Below, one piece after another: positions 9,827-18,763 of a stretch of 64,000 bases of DNA. The translations under genes and the position numbers were made by a program. Every line of letters starts with the position of its first letter. Position 1 is the first letter of the stretch. Source of the DNA: Alphaproteobacteria bacterium (GTDB taxonomy: Bacteria; Myxococcota_A; UBA796; GCA-2862545); the NCBI GenBank assembly GCA_020632915.1, contig JACKEP010000025.1, positions 17,747 through 81,746 of the forward strand. Reading direction: 5' to 3'. The notes below the pieces were generated by a model. It made no database searches. It had not been told where the DNA came from and saw only the letters and a list, made by a program, of their open reading frames with translations.

Positions 9827-11380
9827 ATGGCGCGCGCGGTCCTGACCGGCGGGGTGACCCTCGATGTGCCCGATCACGCCGTGGTCCGGGACCTGCTCGC
9901 CACACCGCGGGCGCCGCGGGGTCTGGCGCCGGCCCCACCCGTCGTCGATCCTATCGAACGGGACCTCGTCGCCGGGTTGGGCGACCAGGAGCTGACCCTC
10001 CTCAGCGCCGTCGAGGTCACGCTGCCGCCGGCGCCGCCACGCGCCCTCGGGCTCGCCGGCACGCCGCCCCCGGGGCCCCAGGGCCTCCAGGTCCCGCTCG
10101 GTCCCGACGAGGACGCGGTGGTGCTCGTCGAGGAGGACGGGCTGCTGACGTGGCACCACCACGACCCCGGCGTCCGGTCGCCCGCCACACGGCGGCGCGG
10201 GTTGAACACGCCCGACCGACAGGTGCGCTTCGCGCTCGACCTCGCCGCCCCGTCCGGGCGCGGTGTGGGCCTGCTCGGCGGGGCCGTCCGCAGGCTCAAG
10301 GCCTGGGTGTTCCGCTTCGTCGCCACGCTCGCCGTCGAGGGCGCGGTGCGCTTCTACGAGCGCCACGTCGTCACCGGCCTCGTGCACGTCGCCAGCCGCG
10401 ACCTGACCACGTGGGCCCCGATCGACGGCCTGCACGCGCTCGACCTGCCGACCGACCGTCCCGCGCGCCTGCTGCTGCTCGTCCACGGCACGTTCTCGAG
10501 CACCGTGGGCAGCTACGGGGCGCTGGCGCTGACCGGCGACGGCGGCTTCCTCGACGAGGCGCTCCAGCACTACGACGCCGTCGTGGGCTTCGACCACACC
10601 ACCCTCGGCGACGACCCGGAAGCCAACGCCACCGTGCTGCTGGCCCGCCTCGAAGCGACGGCAGGTGCCCTGGACGTGCACGCCGTCGCCTACAGCCGCG
10701 GCGCGCTCGTGCTGCGGTCGCTGACCGAGCTGCTGCTGCCGCGATCCCTCGCCCGCACCCGGGTGACCGTGTCGCGCCAGGTGTTCGTCGGTGGCACGAA
10801 CGGCGGCACGCTCCTGGCCCGGCCGGAGCGCTGGGACCAGCTCGTCACCCTCACCACCAACGTGGTCGCGGCGTCCGCGAAGGTCCTGTCGCTGGTCGCC
10901 CCCGCCACCGCGCCGACGGGCCTCGTGGTCCAGGCGGCGACGCGCTCCCTGGGGGCGCTGGTCAAGGTGCTGGCGACCACCGCCCTCGACGCCCGCCACG
11001 TGCCCGGGCTGGCGGCGATGGTGCCGGACGGTCCGTTCGTGACGGCGCTCAACGAGATCCAGGAGGGTCAGGCGGGCCCGGACGACGTGTGGATGGCCGT
11101 GATCACCTCCACGTTCGACGTGCCGCGCGGCATCCCGGACACGGCCTCGGGCGTGACGAAGGGCTTCGCCCTGTGGCTCGCCGACCACGCCGCCGACGGC
11201 TTCATGGCCGAGGCCAACGACCTCGTGGTGCACGTGGCCTCGATGGGCGCCATCGACCCCGGTCTGGGCGGCTACGTCGACGCGCGCCTCGACCTGCCCC
11301 CGAACGGCGTCACCTACCACACCGTCTACTTCGCCCGCGCCGAGGTCCAGGCCCAGCTCACGGCGTGGCTGATCGGGTGA
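9827..11380 (+). CDS. Alpha/beta-hydrolase, DUF7379-like
   Basis: A 517-residue protein. A diverged N-terminal region of about 200 residues precedes an alpha/beta-hydrolase core. LLLVHGTFSSTVGSYG at residues 216-231 is the oxyanion-hole HG motif. The nucleophile elbow HAVAYSRGALVLRSL places Ser290 in a YSRG context. Late His residues (VVHVASMG, about 465-475) could complete the triad. The layout resembles DUF7379 hydrolases, which are often found near CHAT-type proteases; one lies at 23082. No signal peptide is seen. ATG at 9827 follows GGAGGCAGC. Its substrate is unknown. Confidence 0.7.
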   Translation: MARAVLTGGVTLDVPDHAVVRDLLATPRAPRGLAPAPPVVDPIERDLVAGLGDQELTLLSAVEVTLPPAPPRALGLAGTPPPGPQGLQVPLGPDEDAVVLVEEDGLLTWHHHDPGVRSPATRRRGLNTPDRQVRFALDLAAPSGRGVGLLGGAVRRLKAWVFRFVATLAVEGAVRFYERHVVTGLVHVASRDLTTWAPIDGLHALDLPTDRPARLLLLVHGTFSSTVGSYGALALTGDGGFLDEALQHYDAVVGFDHTTLGDDPEANATVLLARLEATAGALDVHAVAYSRGALVLRSLTELLLPRSLARTRVTVSRQVFVGGTNGGTLLARPERWDQLVTLTTNVVAASAKVLSLVAPATAPTGLVVQAATRSLGALVKVLATTALDARHVPGLAAMVPDGPFVTALNEIQEGQAGPDDVWMAVITSTFDVPRGIPDTASGVTKGFALWLADHAADGFMAEANDLVVHVASMGAIDPGLGGYVDARLDLPPNGVTYHTVYFARAEVQAQLTAWLIG

Positions 11381-11426
11381 CCCGCCGGCGCGTGGCATGA
11401 TGGACCGACCCGTCCCGGAGGTCCCC

Positions 11427-12551
11427 ATGCGCCCCACCCGCCTGCTCGTCGCGTCCCTGCTCGCCGTCTCCACGGCCTGCGCACCCGACGCCCCCCTGGC
11501 CTCCGACGGCCAGCTGCCCACGCCCGGCGCGCTGTCGCTCACGGTGCCCACGCTGGTGGCGGGGGCCACGTCCACCCTGTCGGTGACGGGCGCCGTGCCC
11601 GGCGAACAGGTCTTCTTCGGCCTGTCGCTGAACGGCGCCGTGGCGAACGGCCTGTGCCCGTCGGGGTTCGCCGACTGCCTCAACCTCGCCAACCCCCCGA
11701 TCCTCGCCGGGGTGCGCGTGGCCGACGCCAACGGCGACGCGCTGCTGTCGATCACGCCGCCGTCGAACACGGCGGGCCGGTCGCTGTTCCTGCAGGCCGC
11801 CTCGCGCACCCACACGTCGGCGGTGAGCCACACGTTCATCCAGGCGCCGCAGCCGCCGATGCCCAGCACCGGCGAGGTGACGTCCTACGACTACCAGGGC
11901 GACGGGTTCTGCGGCCTGGACGTGCCCTTCGGCACGCCGCCGTGGGTCTACACCATCGCAGCGCCCCCCGGCGTCTACCAGGGCGCGTCCCTGTGCGGGG
12001 TGTTCGTCGAGCTGTCGTCCGTGGGCGCCACCGACACCTTCGGCAACCCGGCCTGCTCCGACAACACCACCATCCAGGCGATGATCGTCGACAGCTGCCC
12101 CACGTGCACCAGCACGCCGGCCGCCTTCGACCTGAACCTCGCCGCCTTCGACGCGCTCGGCGACCCGCTCTGCGGCCGGCTGGTCGACGTGAGCTGGCAG
12201 TACATCGAGCGGCCGGACAACGCCGACCTGCGCGTGCGCGTCGACGCGGGCACCAACCCCTTCTTCGTGCTGCTGCACGTGCTGCAGCACCGCTACGCGA
12301 TCGTCGACGTGGAGGTGCGCGACGCCGTCGGCAACACGACCTGGACCGCAGGCACCCGCCAGGCCGACAACGCCTGGCAGTTCTCGCCGCCGGCCCCGCC
12401 GTTCAACCTGCCCCTCGACGTGCGGTTCACCGACGTGCACGGCAACGTCGTCGTGGCGCCGGCCCTGGTCACGTCGTTCACGGGCGGCGACCTCTTCGAC
12501 GTGAACCAGCAGTTCCCGGCGGGGCTGGGCTCAGGGCTCGTCCAGCCCTGA
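11427..12551 (+). CDS. Expansin-like (EXLX1-type) lipoprotein
   Basis: A 374-residue protein. Lipobox AVSTAC (Cys18). Residues 36-140 form an Ig-like domain shared with two other proteins here. Residues about 150-260 match expansin domain 1, a double-psi barrel with Cys-rich GDGFCGL, IVDSCPTC and AAFDLNLAAF; Asp235 aligns with the essential Asp of Bacillus EXLX1. Residues 265-345 match expansin domain 2, with aromatic residues F279, F280 and W317 where EXLX1 has its cellulose-binding aromatics. Expansins loosen polysaccharide walls without hydrolysis. The ATG at 11427 follows GGAGGTCCCC and is preferred to 11397. Confidence 0.85.
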   Translation: MRPTRLLVASLLAVSTACAPDAPLASDGQLPTPGALSLTVPTLVAGATSTLSVTGAVPGEQVFFGLSLNGAVANGLCPSGFADCLNLANPPILAGVRVADANGDALLSITPPSNTAGRSLFLQAASRTHTSAVSHTFIQAPQPPMPSTGEVTSYDYQGDGFCGLDVPFGTPPWVYTIAAPPGVYQGASLCGVFVELSSVGATDTFGNPACSDNTTIQAMIVDSCPTCTSTPAAFDLNLAAFDALGDPLCGRLVDVSWQYIERPDNADLRVRVDAGTNPFFVLLHVLQHRYAIVDVEVRDAVGNTTWTAGTRQADNAWQFSPPAPPFNLPLDVRFTDVHGNVVVAPALVTSFTGGDLFDVNQQFPAGLGSGLVQP

Positions 12552-12560
12552 CCGCGCCGC

Positions 12561-14759
12561 TCACTCGGGCGGACACACCGGCGTGATCCGCACGTCCACC
12601 TGGGAGAACATGCTGTCCCAGGTGGCCCGGTTCTCGGCGTAGTTCGCCGCGTTCTCCGGCACGTCGGTGAAGATCTCCAGCAGCTCCGCGGGCAGGTACA
12701 GCCGCTCGCCTGCCGCGATGCCGCGCGCGTCGAACAGGCCGGGCTTGTAGATCTCGAGCGAGCGCTCGTCGTGGTAGTACCGGTAGGGCTGACCGGTGTC
12801 GGCGTAGCGGTTGAGCGTGCGCTGGCCGGTGGTCACCCCGTTGAAGTCGTTGCCGTGGGTGTCGATGTCGGCGATGTACTGGAAGACGCCCTCGACCGCG
12901 CGGAACCGCCACAGGAAGTAGGACTTGTCGCACGCGCTGTCGTCGAAGCACGTGAAGTGGGTGTCGACGCGCTCGTAGACCGCGGTCTGGGGTGTGGCCG
13001 TGGCGCAGTTGTCGTCGACCTCCACGCTGGCGCTCGCCTCGCCGACCTTCACGCGGTCGCTCAGGCGCACCTCGTAGACCTCGACGGTGACGGTGTCGGT
13101 GCCCTCGTCGGCGCCCGCCTCGTAGTCGATCCAGGGCTGGCTGCTGGTGACCTCCGGGCCGCGGTGCAGGTCGTTGGCGAGCGTGCCGAACGCGCCGGGC
13201 GTGGCGAACCGGTACTCGAAGACCGCGTCGTCGCCGGCGTCGATCACGTTGACCGTCAGGCGGACGGACGACTCGGGGTAGACGGTGGCCTCGGGCGGGT
13301 CGAAGCGCACGTTGGCGTCGGTGACGTCGACGGTCCACTCGTTGGCCTTGTCGGCGCTGAGCACCGACGTGATCAGGAAGCTGGCGTCGCCTGCCGTGAG
13401 CAGGGCGTCCACCGCCCCGGTGGCCTTGGCGAAGCCCTGCGCGAGCGCGATGGCGCGGTCGCTGCCGGCCGCCAGGCCCGCCGAGCTGAAGTCGTACCAG
13501 TGCTCGATGATCTGGTCGAAGATCACGTCGCGGACGGTGTTGTTGCTGACCAGGGTGTCCCACGTGAGCGCGATGGCGCCCTGCGGATCGCCGTCGGCCA
13601 TCAGCTGGACGGCCTGGGGGATCTGCTGGAGGAACAGCTTGCCGATGTCCTGGGCGAGGCCGTCGACGAGCTCGTTGCCCGCGGCGTCGCCGGCCCCCAA
13701 CCGCGGGATGAGGTGCTGGACCACCAGCGGCAGCACGAAGTCCTTGACCAGGAACACCGCGCTGGCGAGCGCCCGGGCCTCCTCCTGCTCGGGCGTCAGG
13801 TCGTCGACGACGCCGTCGCCGAGGCCGGGACCGACCACCAGCACGCGGTAGCGGGTCTTGGCTGCACCCTCGACGTTGTCGACGTTGACCGGCCCGGCGT
13901 TGCGCGGCACGTAGGCGACGTCCTCGCTGCCCTCGAGGCCGCCGGGGCTGTAGGCGGCGGTGACGATCTGCGAGAAGCCGTCGGCCCAGCCGGTGAGCGA
14001 GCGCACCGACGGCACCGGCAGATCGGTGATCGCGGCCTTCGCGTCGGTGGGGACGCCGCCTGCGTCGTAGGTGGCCACCCGCTCGACGTAGGCGTGGCCC
14101 TCGCGGCGCAGCGTGTTCGTGAACGTGATCGCGTTCACCCCCGAGCTCTGCTGGACCCGCACGCCGCTCTGCGTGCCGCCCGGGTTGACGAGCACCGCGT
14201 AGGACGTCGGCGTGCCCGCGGTGTCGTCCTCGGCGGGCTTGTCGGCGAGCAGGCGCTGGCTCACGCTGCCGAGCACGGCGGCGAACGTCGCGTCGTCCTT
14301 GGCGAAGGCGTTGGCGTCGTCGGCGAGGGCTGCGTCGAGCGCGTCGGCCACCTCGTCGACGGCGGGTTCGACCGCGAGGGCGTCGAACAGCTTGAGGCTG
14401 CCCTCCAGCCCGGTCAGCGGACCGCCGACGGCCCACCACGTGAGCGCCTCGGCGGTGACGCGGGCGTCGAGCGTGGGCCGATCCGGGGAGATCCAGCCCA
14501 TCCGCACCGGCGTGCCCCGGCCGTTGAGCGCCAGCGTGAGCTGCGGCCCGCCGACGGCCATGTGCAGGGCGAAACAGCCGTCGGCGTCAGTCTTGACCTC
14601 CTCCAGCGCGTTGAGCACGGCGGTGGCCTTCACGCCCTCGGGCAGCGCCACGCAGCCCTCCACCACCCGGAGCTGGTCGCTCTCGGGCAGGGGCGGTGCG
14701 CCACAGGCGCCGCTCGCGAGCAGCGCCACGATCCATCCGTTCCTCAGAGTCGACGTCAT
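12561..14759 (-). CDS. Large hypothetical lipoprotein, 732 aa
   Basis: Signal sequence with lipobox LLASGAC (Cys at about residue 18), so an envelope lipoprotein is likely. Residues 30-65 (VVEGCVALPEGV to CFALHMAV) resemble a carboxypeptidase-regulatory-like beta sandwich. The middle is predicted helical and rich in Ala and Asp. Residues about 500-590 look like a beta-rich domain (VRFDPPEATVYPESSVRLTV). The C-terminal 150 residues contain several Cys and many aromatics. No enzyme motif is seen. ATG at 14759 follows GAGGGG; a TACGCT box lies 26 nt upstream. It is convergent with the expansin gene and divergent from the GNAT gene. Confidence 0.7.
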   Translation of the reverse strand: MTSTLRNGWIVALLASGACGAPPLPESDQLRVVEGCVALPEGVKATAVLNALEEVKTDADGCFALHMAVGGPQLTLALNGRGTPVRMGWISPDRPTLDARVTAEALTWWAVGGPLTGLEGSLKLFDALAVEPAVDEVADALDAALADDANAFAKDDATFAAVLGSVSQRLLADKPAEDDTAGTPTSYAVLVNPGGTQSGVRVQQSSGVNAITFTNTLRREGHAYVERVATYDAGGVPTDAKAAITDLPVPSVRSLTGWADGFSQIVTAAYSPGGLEGSEDVAYVPRNAGPVNVDNVEGAAKTRYRVLVVGPGLGDGVVDDLTPEQEEARALASAVFLVKDFVLPLVVQHLIPRLGAGDAAGNELVDGLAQDIGKLFLQQIPQAVQLMADGDPQGAIALTWDTLVSNNTVRDVIFDQIIEHWYDFSSAGLAAGSDRAIALAQGFAKATGAVDALLTAGDASFLITSVLSADKANEWTVDVTDANVRFDPPEATVYPESSVRLTVNVIDAGDDAVFEYRFATPGAFGTLANDLHRGPEVTSSQPWIDYEAGADEGTDTVTVEVYEVRLSDRVKVGEASASVEVDDNCATATPQTAVYERVDTHFTCFDDSACDKSYFLWRFRAVEGVFQYIADIDTHGNDFNGVTTGQRTLNRYADTGQPYRYYHDERSLEIYKPGLFDARGIAAGERLYLPAELLEIFTDVPENAANYAENRATWDSMFSQVDVRITPVCPPE

Positions 14760-14784
14760 CGCGGATCCCCTCGTGACCACGCTC

Positions 14785-14794
14785 AGCGTAGTCT
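14785..14794. promoter_or_regulatory. Overlapping divergent -10-like boxes
   Basis: AGCGTAGTCT contains TACGCT on the minus strand (14790-14785), serving the lipoprotein gene at 14759, and TAGTCT on the plus strand (14789-14794), serving the GNAT gene at 14830. The two boxes overlap by 2 bp, so both promoters could not be open at once. Confidence 0.35.
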
Positions 14795-14829
14795 TCTCCC
14801 CGGCGGTCCCCAAGTCCGGAGGTGACGCC

Positions 14830-15648
14830 GTGCGTCCCGACCCCCGCCTGCCCGCGCTGCACGAGGCCCAGGAGCGCGCGGAGGCCGCCCAGATCGTCGC
14901 CGCCGGCCTCGCCGACGCCGCCGGCCTCGCCACGGCGGACTGGGGCGGCGGGGTGTGGTCGGTGCGGTGTGCGGCGCTTCCCCGCCACGGCTCCGGCAAC
15001 CAGGTCACGGGCCTGACCGCCGACCGGCTGGGTGACCTCCCGGCGCTGCTCGCGTGGTTCGACGCCGTCGGCACCTCAGCGCGCCTGCGCTGGCCGGCCG
15101 ACACGCTCGACGACGCCGTCGGCGCCACGCTGGCCCGGCACGGCTTCACCGTGCACGAGGTCGAGGCGTGGCTGTCGGCGCCGATCGACGCGCTCGCGCC
15201 GCGGGCGGTCGACCACGACGTCCGCCTGGTGACGGACGCCGTCCTCGCCGACGCCTACCGCAGCGCCTTCCTCGAGGGCTGGGGCGTCACCGCGCCGCTC
15301 GCCCGGCGCGTGGCGACCGCGGCACTCGCGACCTGGCCCGGCCCGGCGTCCTGGCACCGCTACGTCGCGTTCGTCGACGGCGTCCCGGCCGGCGCTGCGC
15401 TGCTGTCCACGTTCGACGACGTCGCCTACCTCGCCGATGCCTCCACGGTCCCGGCCTACCGGGGGCGCGGGCTGCAGGGCGCGCTCATCGCGCAGCGCGT
15501 GCAGGCCGCGCGGGAAGCGGGGGCGCGGACGGTGTTCGTGGGGACCGCGTACGGCGACGGGAGCTGGGCGAACCAACGACGCGCGGGCCTGGAGGAGCAG
15601 ATGGTCACGGTGGCGTTCACCCGGCCGGCGCGGGGGACCGAGGGCTGA
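14830..15648 (+). CDS. GNAT-family N-acetyltransferase
   Basis: A 272-residue protein. The C-terminal half carries the GNAT acetyl-CoA signature: VAYLADASTVPAYRGRGLQGALI (motif A, R-G-R-G-L-Q-G) followed by helix RVQAAREAGARTVFVG and a motif-B-like NQRRAGLEEQ. The N-terminal half is diverged and may bind the acceptor, which cannot be named. GTG at 14830 follows GGAGGTGACGCC. It ends 8 nt before the stop of the convergent TetR gene. Confidence 0.8.
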   Translation: MRPDPRLPALHEAQERAEAAQIVAAGLADAAGLATADWGGGVWSVRCAALPRHGSGNQVTGLTADRLGDLPALLAWFDAVGTSARLRWPADTLDDAVGATLARHGFTVHEVEAWLSAPIDALAPRAVDHDVRLVTDAVLADAYRSAFLEGWGVTAPLARRVATAALATWPGPASWHRYVAFVDGVPAGAALLSTFDDVAYLADASTVPAYRGRGLQGALIAQRVQAAREAGARTVFVGTAYGDGSWANQRRAGLEEQMVTVAFTRPARGTEG

Positions 15649-15655
15649 CGGGCCG

Positions 15656-16369
15656 TCACCCGCCAGGACGCGCGTCCTCCCCCGCCACCACCGCCACCAG
15701 CATCCGCTCGAGGCCGGCCGCGAACGCAGGATCTTCCAGCAGCGCGGGCGCGTCGCGCGTCGCGGCGTGCACCACGCCCTCCAGTCCCCGCACGAGGAGG
15801 AACGCCACCACCTCGGGCGGGCGGTCGCCGAGCTCGTCGCTGCGGGCTGCGAGCAGCTGCCCGAGCACCGCCGTCGACGTGGCGAGCAGGTCGTCCTCCA
15901 GCCCCGGACCCGCGCGCGCCGCCACCACGTGGCCCAGCGCCGCGTGCAGCCGCGGGTCGGCGCGGTGCACGTCGAGGAAGGCGTGCACGGCGTGGTGCAC
16001 CAGCACCGGCACCGGCGACGTCGCGTGGTCGGTCAGCACCGCCGCCATCGTGGTGGTGACCGCCTCAGCGTGGCGCCGGAGCAGCTGGTAGAGCACCGCC
16101 TCCTGGTGGGGGAAGTACTGGTAGAACGAGCCGGGCGACACCCCCGCCACGCGACACACCGACTCCACGGTCAGCGCGTCCACGCCCTCGTCCCGCACGA
16201 TGCGAGTGGCGGCCTCCTCGATCGCGGCCACCAGATCGCGGCTGCGCGACTGCTGGGGTTCCTTGCGGGGTCTGAGCCCGCGGGTGTCGCGATGCGGCGG
16301 CGCGGCCAATGCGAGTGTCCCGGGTGGCGGGGGTGCGTGATGCTGTCGGACCGGAGGCCCCGTGCGCAT
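15656..16369 (-). CDS. TetR/AcrR-family transcriptional regulator
   Basis: The N-terminal HTH reads SRDLVAAIEEAATRIVRDEG, then ALTVESVCRVAGVSPGSFYQYF, the canonical TetR helix-turn-helix with FYQYF. The C-terminal all-alpha ligand domain ends near GEDARPGG. The start is unresolved. ATG at 16369 has GAGG upstream but overlaps the first 8 nt of the divergent cytochrome gene; a TTG at 16309 gives the more typical 217-residue length. The regulator probably controls itself or the cytochrome gene from the shared gap; its ligand is unknown. Confidence 0.85.
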   Translation of the reverse strand: MRTGPPVRQHHAPPPPGTLALAAPPHRDTRGLRPRKEPQQSRSRDLVAAIEEAATRIVRDEGVDALTVESVCRVAGVSPGSFYQYFPHQEAVLYQLLRRHAEAVTTTMAAVLTDHATSPVPVLVHHAVHAFLDVHRADPRLHAALGHVVAARAGPGLEDDLLATSTAVLGQLLAARSDELGDRPPEVVAFLLVRGLEGVVHAATRDAPALLEDPAFAAGLERMLVAVVAGEDARPGG

Positions 16370-17330
16370 CCTAGCCCTCTGCCTGCTCGTCGCGTGCGTG
16401 CATCCCGTCGACGCCGTCGAGCGGCCCATCGACGCCCTGCCGCCCGTCCCTGCCGTGCCGCCGGACGCCGACACCATCGTCCAGCGCGGCGCCGCGCTGT
16501 TCCGCACCGCGAGCTGTGTCGGCTGCCACTCGCCGCCGTTCGACGACGCCGTGCACCTGGGCGGCGGCCGCGATCTGCCCACGATCTTCGGCGTGTTCTA
16601 CGCCCCCAACATCAGCCCCGATCCCGACGCCGGCATCGGGGACTGGACCGAGGCGGACTTCGTGCGCGCGATGCGACAGGGCCGCGCGCCGGACGGACGT
16701 CCGTACTGGCCCACGTTCCCCTACATGACCTACACCGGGATGTCCGACGACGACCTGCACGCGCTGTGGACCTACCTGCGCGCCCAGCCTCCCGTCCCCA
16801 CGCCGTCACGCCCCCATGAGGTCCGCCCCGCCTACCGGAGCCCGGGCCTGCTCGGCCTGTGGCGCAGCCTCGCCTTCCGGCCCGGTCCGCTGGTCGACGA
16901 CCCCGGGCACGACGCGACCTGGAACCGCGGCCGCTACCTCGTGCGCGCCGTGTCCTACTGCGACCAGTGCCACACACCGCGCAACCGGCTCGGCCTGCCG
17001 CTGCGGCGCCACGACATGGCCGGCGGCGCCAACCCCGGCAAGGGTGACGTCCACCCCAACCTCACGCCCGACCCCGACGTGGGCCTGGGCACCTGGTCGG
17101 TCGACGACGTCGCGACCTACCTGGGCACCGCCCGCAAGCCCGACGGCTCCGCGACCCCGGCCGACGACATCATGGCGGAGAAGATCCGCGACGGCTTCGC
17201 CTGGTACAGCCAGGCCGACCGCGAGGCCATCGCCGTCTACCTGCAGAGCCTGCCCGCCGACGCCTGGGACCCCGAGCAGTGGCGCATGGTCCGTCGGATG
17301 CGCGACCGGGCGGAGCCCCCCGCGCGGTGA
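16362..17330 (+). CDS. Diheme cytochrome c lipoprotein
   Basis: A 322-residue protein with N-terminal lipobox LLVAC (Cys at about residue 12), so it is anchored outside the cytoplasmic membrane. Two c-type heme sites are seen: CVGCH (residues 52-56) and CDQCH (about 200-204). Likely distal Met ligands lie in FPYMTYTGMSDDDL and ADDIMAEKI. The arrangement resembles the cytochrome c subunits of alcohol, gluconate and related dehydrogenases. No dehydrogenase subunit is adjacent, so its electron donor is unknown. GTG at 16362 follows GGAGG. It is divergent from the TetR gene. Confidence 0.88.
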   Translation: MRILALCLLVACVHPVDAVERPIDALPPVPAVPPDADTIVQRGAALFRTASCVGCHSPPFDDAVHLGGGRDLPTIFGVFYAPNISPDPDAGIGDWTEADFVRAMRQGRAPDGRPYWPTFPYMTYTGMSDDDLHALWTYLRAQPPVPTPSRPHEVRPAYRSPGLLGLWRSLAFRPGPLVDDPGHDATWNRGRYLVRAVSYCDQCHTPRNRLGLPLRRHDMAGGANPGKGDVHPNLTPDPDVGLGTWSVDDVATYLGTARKPDGSATPADDIMAEKIRDGFAWYSQADREAIAVYLQSLPADAWDPEQWRMVRRMRDRAEPPAR

Positions 17331-17448
17331 CGCGTGCGCGCCGGCCACGGGCACCGCCGGTGTGGACAGCGCCGCCGTCGACCGCGCCAGCGCGTGGCCT
17401 GTACCTTGCACGGCGTCCGGTCCACGTGCCGACCTGCCGGAGGGCTCC

Positions 17449-18687
17449 GTGCGCGTCCCCCTGCTCCTCCTCCCCCTCGCCGCCGCCTGCACCGCCGGTC
17501 CCGTCGACGCGGACGTGCTCGACGCCGACATCACCTGGCGGGACGACGTCCTCGTCGTGGCCGACCCGCTCGACGTCCCGCCCACCACGGTGGTCCCCGA
17601 CGCCGACGCCGGCACCACCTGGACCTTCGACGCCGTCCCCACGGCGCTCGGCGGCGTCGCGCCTGGCGACATCCTGGTGGGTCCGGACCTCGGCATCGTC
17701 CGCGTGCTGGACGCCCACGACGACGGCGCCACCTGGGTGCTCGTCACAGAGGAGGCCGCGCTCACCGACGCCGCTGAGGACGCGACGCTGACGTGGGACA
17801 AGGGCGTGTACGCCCAGGTGAGCGAGGCCGAGACCCACGCCGTGCTCGCCAAGACCGTCACGGGCTCCGGCACGGAGTGGACAGGCACGATCGCCGACTT
17901 CGAGGTGCAGTGGACGCTGCAGCCCCAGGGTCACGACTTCAAGAGCCAGCTGTCGGCGAAGTACACGAACGCCCCGGTGAGCCTCAAGTTCGCCAACACC
18001 GCGCTGGTCAAGGGCCTGCGCAGCGACGGCAACGTCGTCGTCGTGAACGGCGCCTTCGAGGACGTCACCCTGTCGTTCGAGCACCTCGAGCTCGACGCCA
18101 CCCTGGAGCTCGGCGGCACCGACGCCGTCACGGGCGACGTCACCTTCGAGATCCCCGTGCGCGTGGACTTCCCGTTCCTGCTCGGCGAGATCCCGATGTT
18201 CGTGGGCTTCCAGGCCGGGCTGGAGATCAGCGTGAAGATGGCGCCCGACACGGTCAAAACGGCCAAGGCGCGCCTGTCGCTCGCGGGCAGCGTCCACGTG
18301 GCACGCACGCCGTCGGGCAGCTTCGAGACGGCGGGCACCCTCGACCGCTTCGAGCTCACCCTCGACAAGGCCAGCGACGTCAGCCTGACGGGCGGCGGCA
18401 TCGGCACGCTGCTCAAGCTGCCGATCCTGTCGCTCGGGGTGGGCGTGCCGAACCGGGTCGAGGCCGCCCTGTTCACCGAGCTCGACACCGAGATCGTGTC
18501 CAACTACACGCTGATCGAGGAGGGTGGTTTCCTCGTCGGAAACTGCCAGACCGTCGACCTCGGGCTCCAGGGCAAGGTGGGCGGCCGCGTGAAGGCGTTC
18601 GCGCTGCAGGTCCAGCAGGCCACGGTGGTGTTCGCCAAGACCACGCAGAAGGTCGCCGAGAAGCGGCCGGGCGACTGCGCGATCTGA
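17449..18687 (+). CDS. Hypothetical lipoprotein, 412 aa
   Basis: Signal sequence with lipobox LAAAC (about residue 11). The mature protein is beta-rich, with long alternating hydrophobic strands (DVTFEIPVRVDFPFLLGEIP, FVGFQAGLEISVKMAP). This suggests an all-beta surface protein with LPS- or lipid-binding-like character, but no family is recognised. Two Cys residues near the end (VGNCQTV and GDCAI) could form a disulfide. GTG at 17449 follows CCGGAGGGCTCC. A TACCTT box lies 42-47 nt upstream. Single-gene unit. Confidence 0.65.
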   Translation: MRVPLLLLPLAAACTAGPVDADVLDADITWRDDVLVVADPLDVPPTTVVPDADAGTTWTFDAVPTALGGVAPGDILVGPDLGIVRVLDAHDDGATWVLVTEEAALTDAAEDATLTWDKGVYAQVSEAETHAVLAKTVTGSGTEWTGTIADFEVQWTLQPQGHDFKSQLSAKYTNAPVSLKFANTALVKGLRSDGNVVVVNGAFEDVTLSFEHLELDATLELGGTDAVTGDVTFEIPVRVDFPFLLGEIPMFVGFQAGLEISVKMAPDTVKTAKARLSLAGSVHVARTPSGSFETAGTLDRFELTLDKASDVSLTGGGIGTLLKLPILSLGVGVPNRVEAALFTELDTEIVSNYTLIEEGGFLVGNCQTVDLGLQGKVGGRVKAFALQVQQATVVFAKTTQKVAEKRPGDCAI

Positions 18688-18730
18688 CGTCCTCCCGGCG
18701 ACGGTCCCGCCGTCCTGGGCTGCGGCGGTG

Positions 18731-18736
18731 TACGAT
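18731..18736 (+). promoter_or_regulatory. -10-like box TACGAT
   Basis: TACGAT lies 28-33 nt before the GTG at 18764, within the 76-nt gap after the previous gene. Same pattern as the other boxes in the window. Confidence 0.35.
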
Positions 18737-18763
18737 CCATGCGTCCCGTCACCTGGAGACCGC

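Noticed and set aside
16362..16369. TetR start overlapping the cytochrome gene as evidence against either gene
   Set aside because: A downstream TTG start for TetR removes the overlap; both proteins are well supported by motifs.
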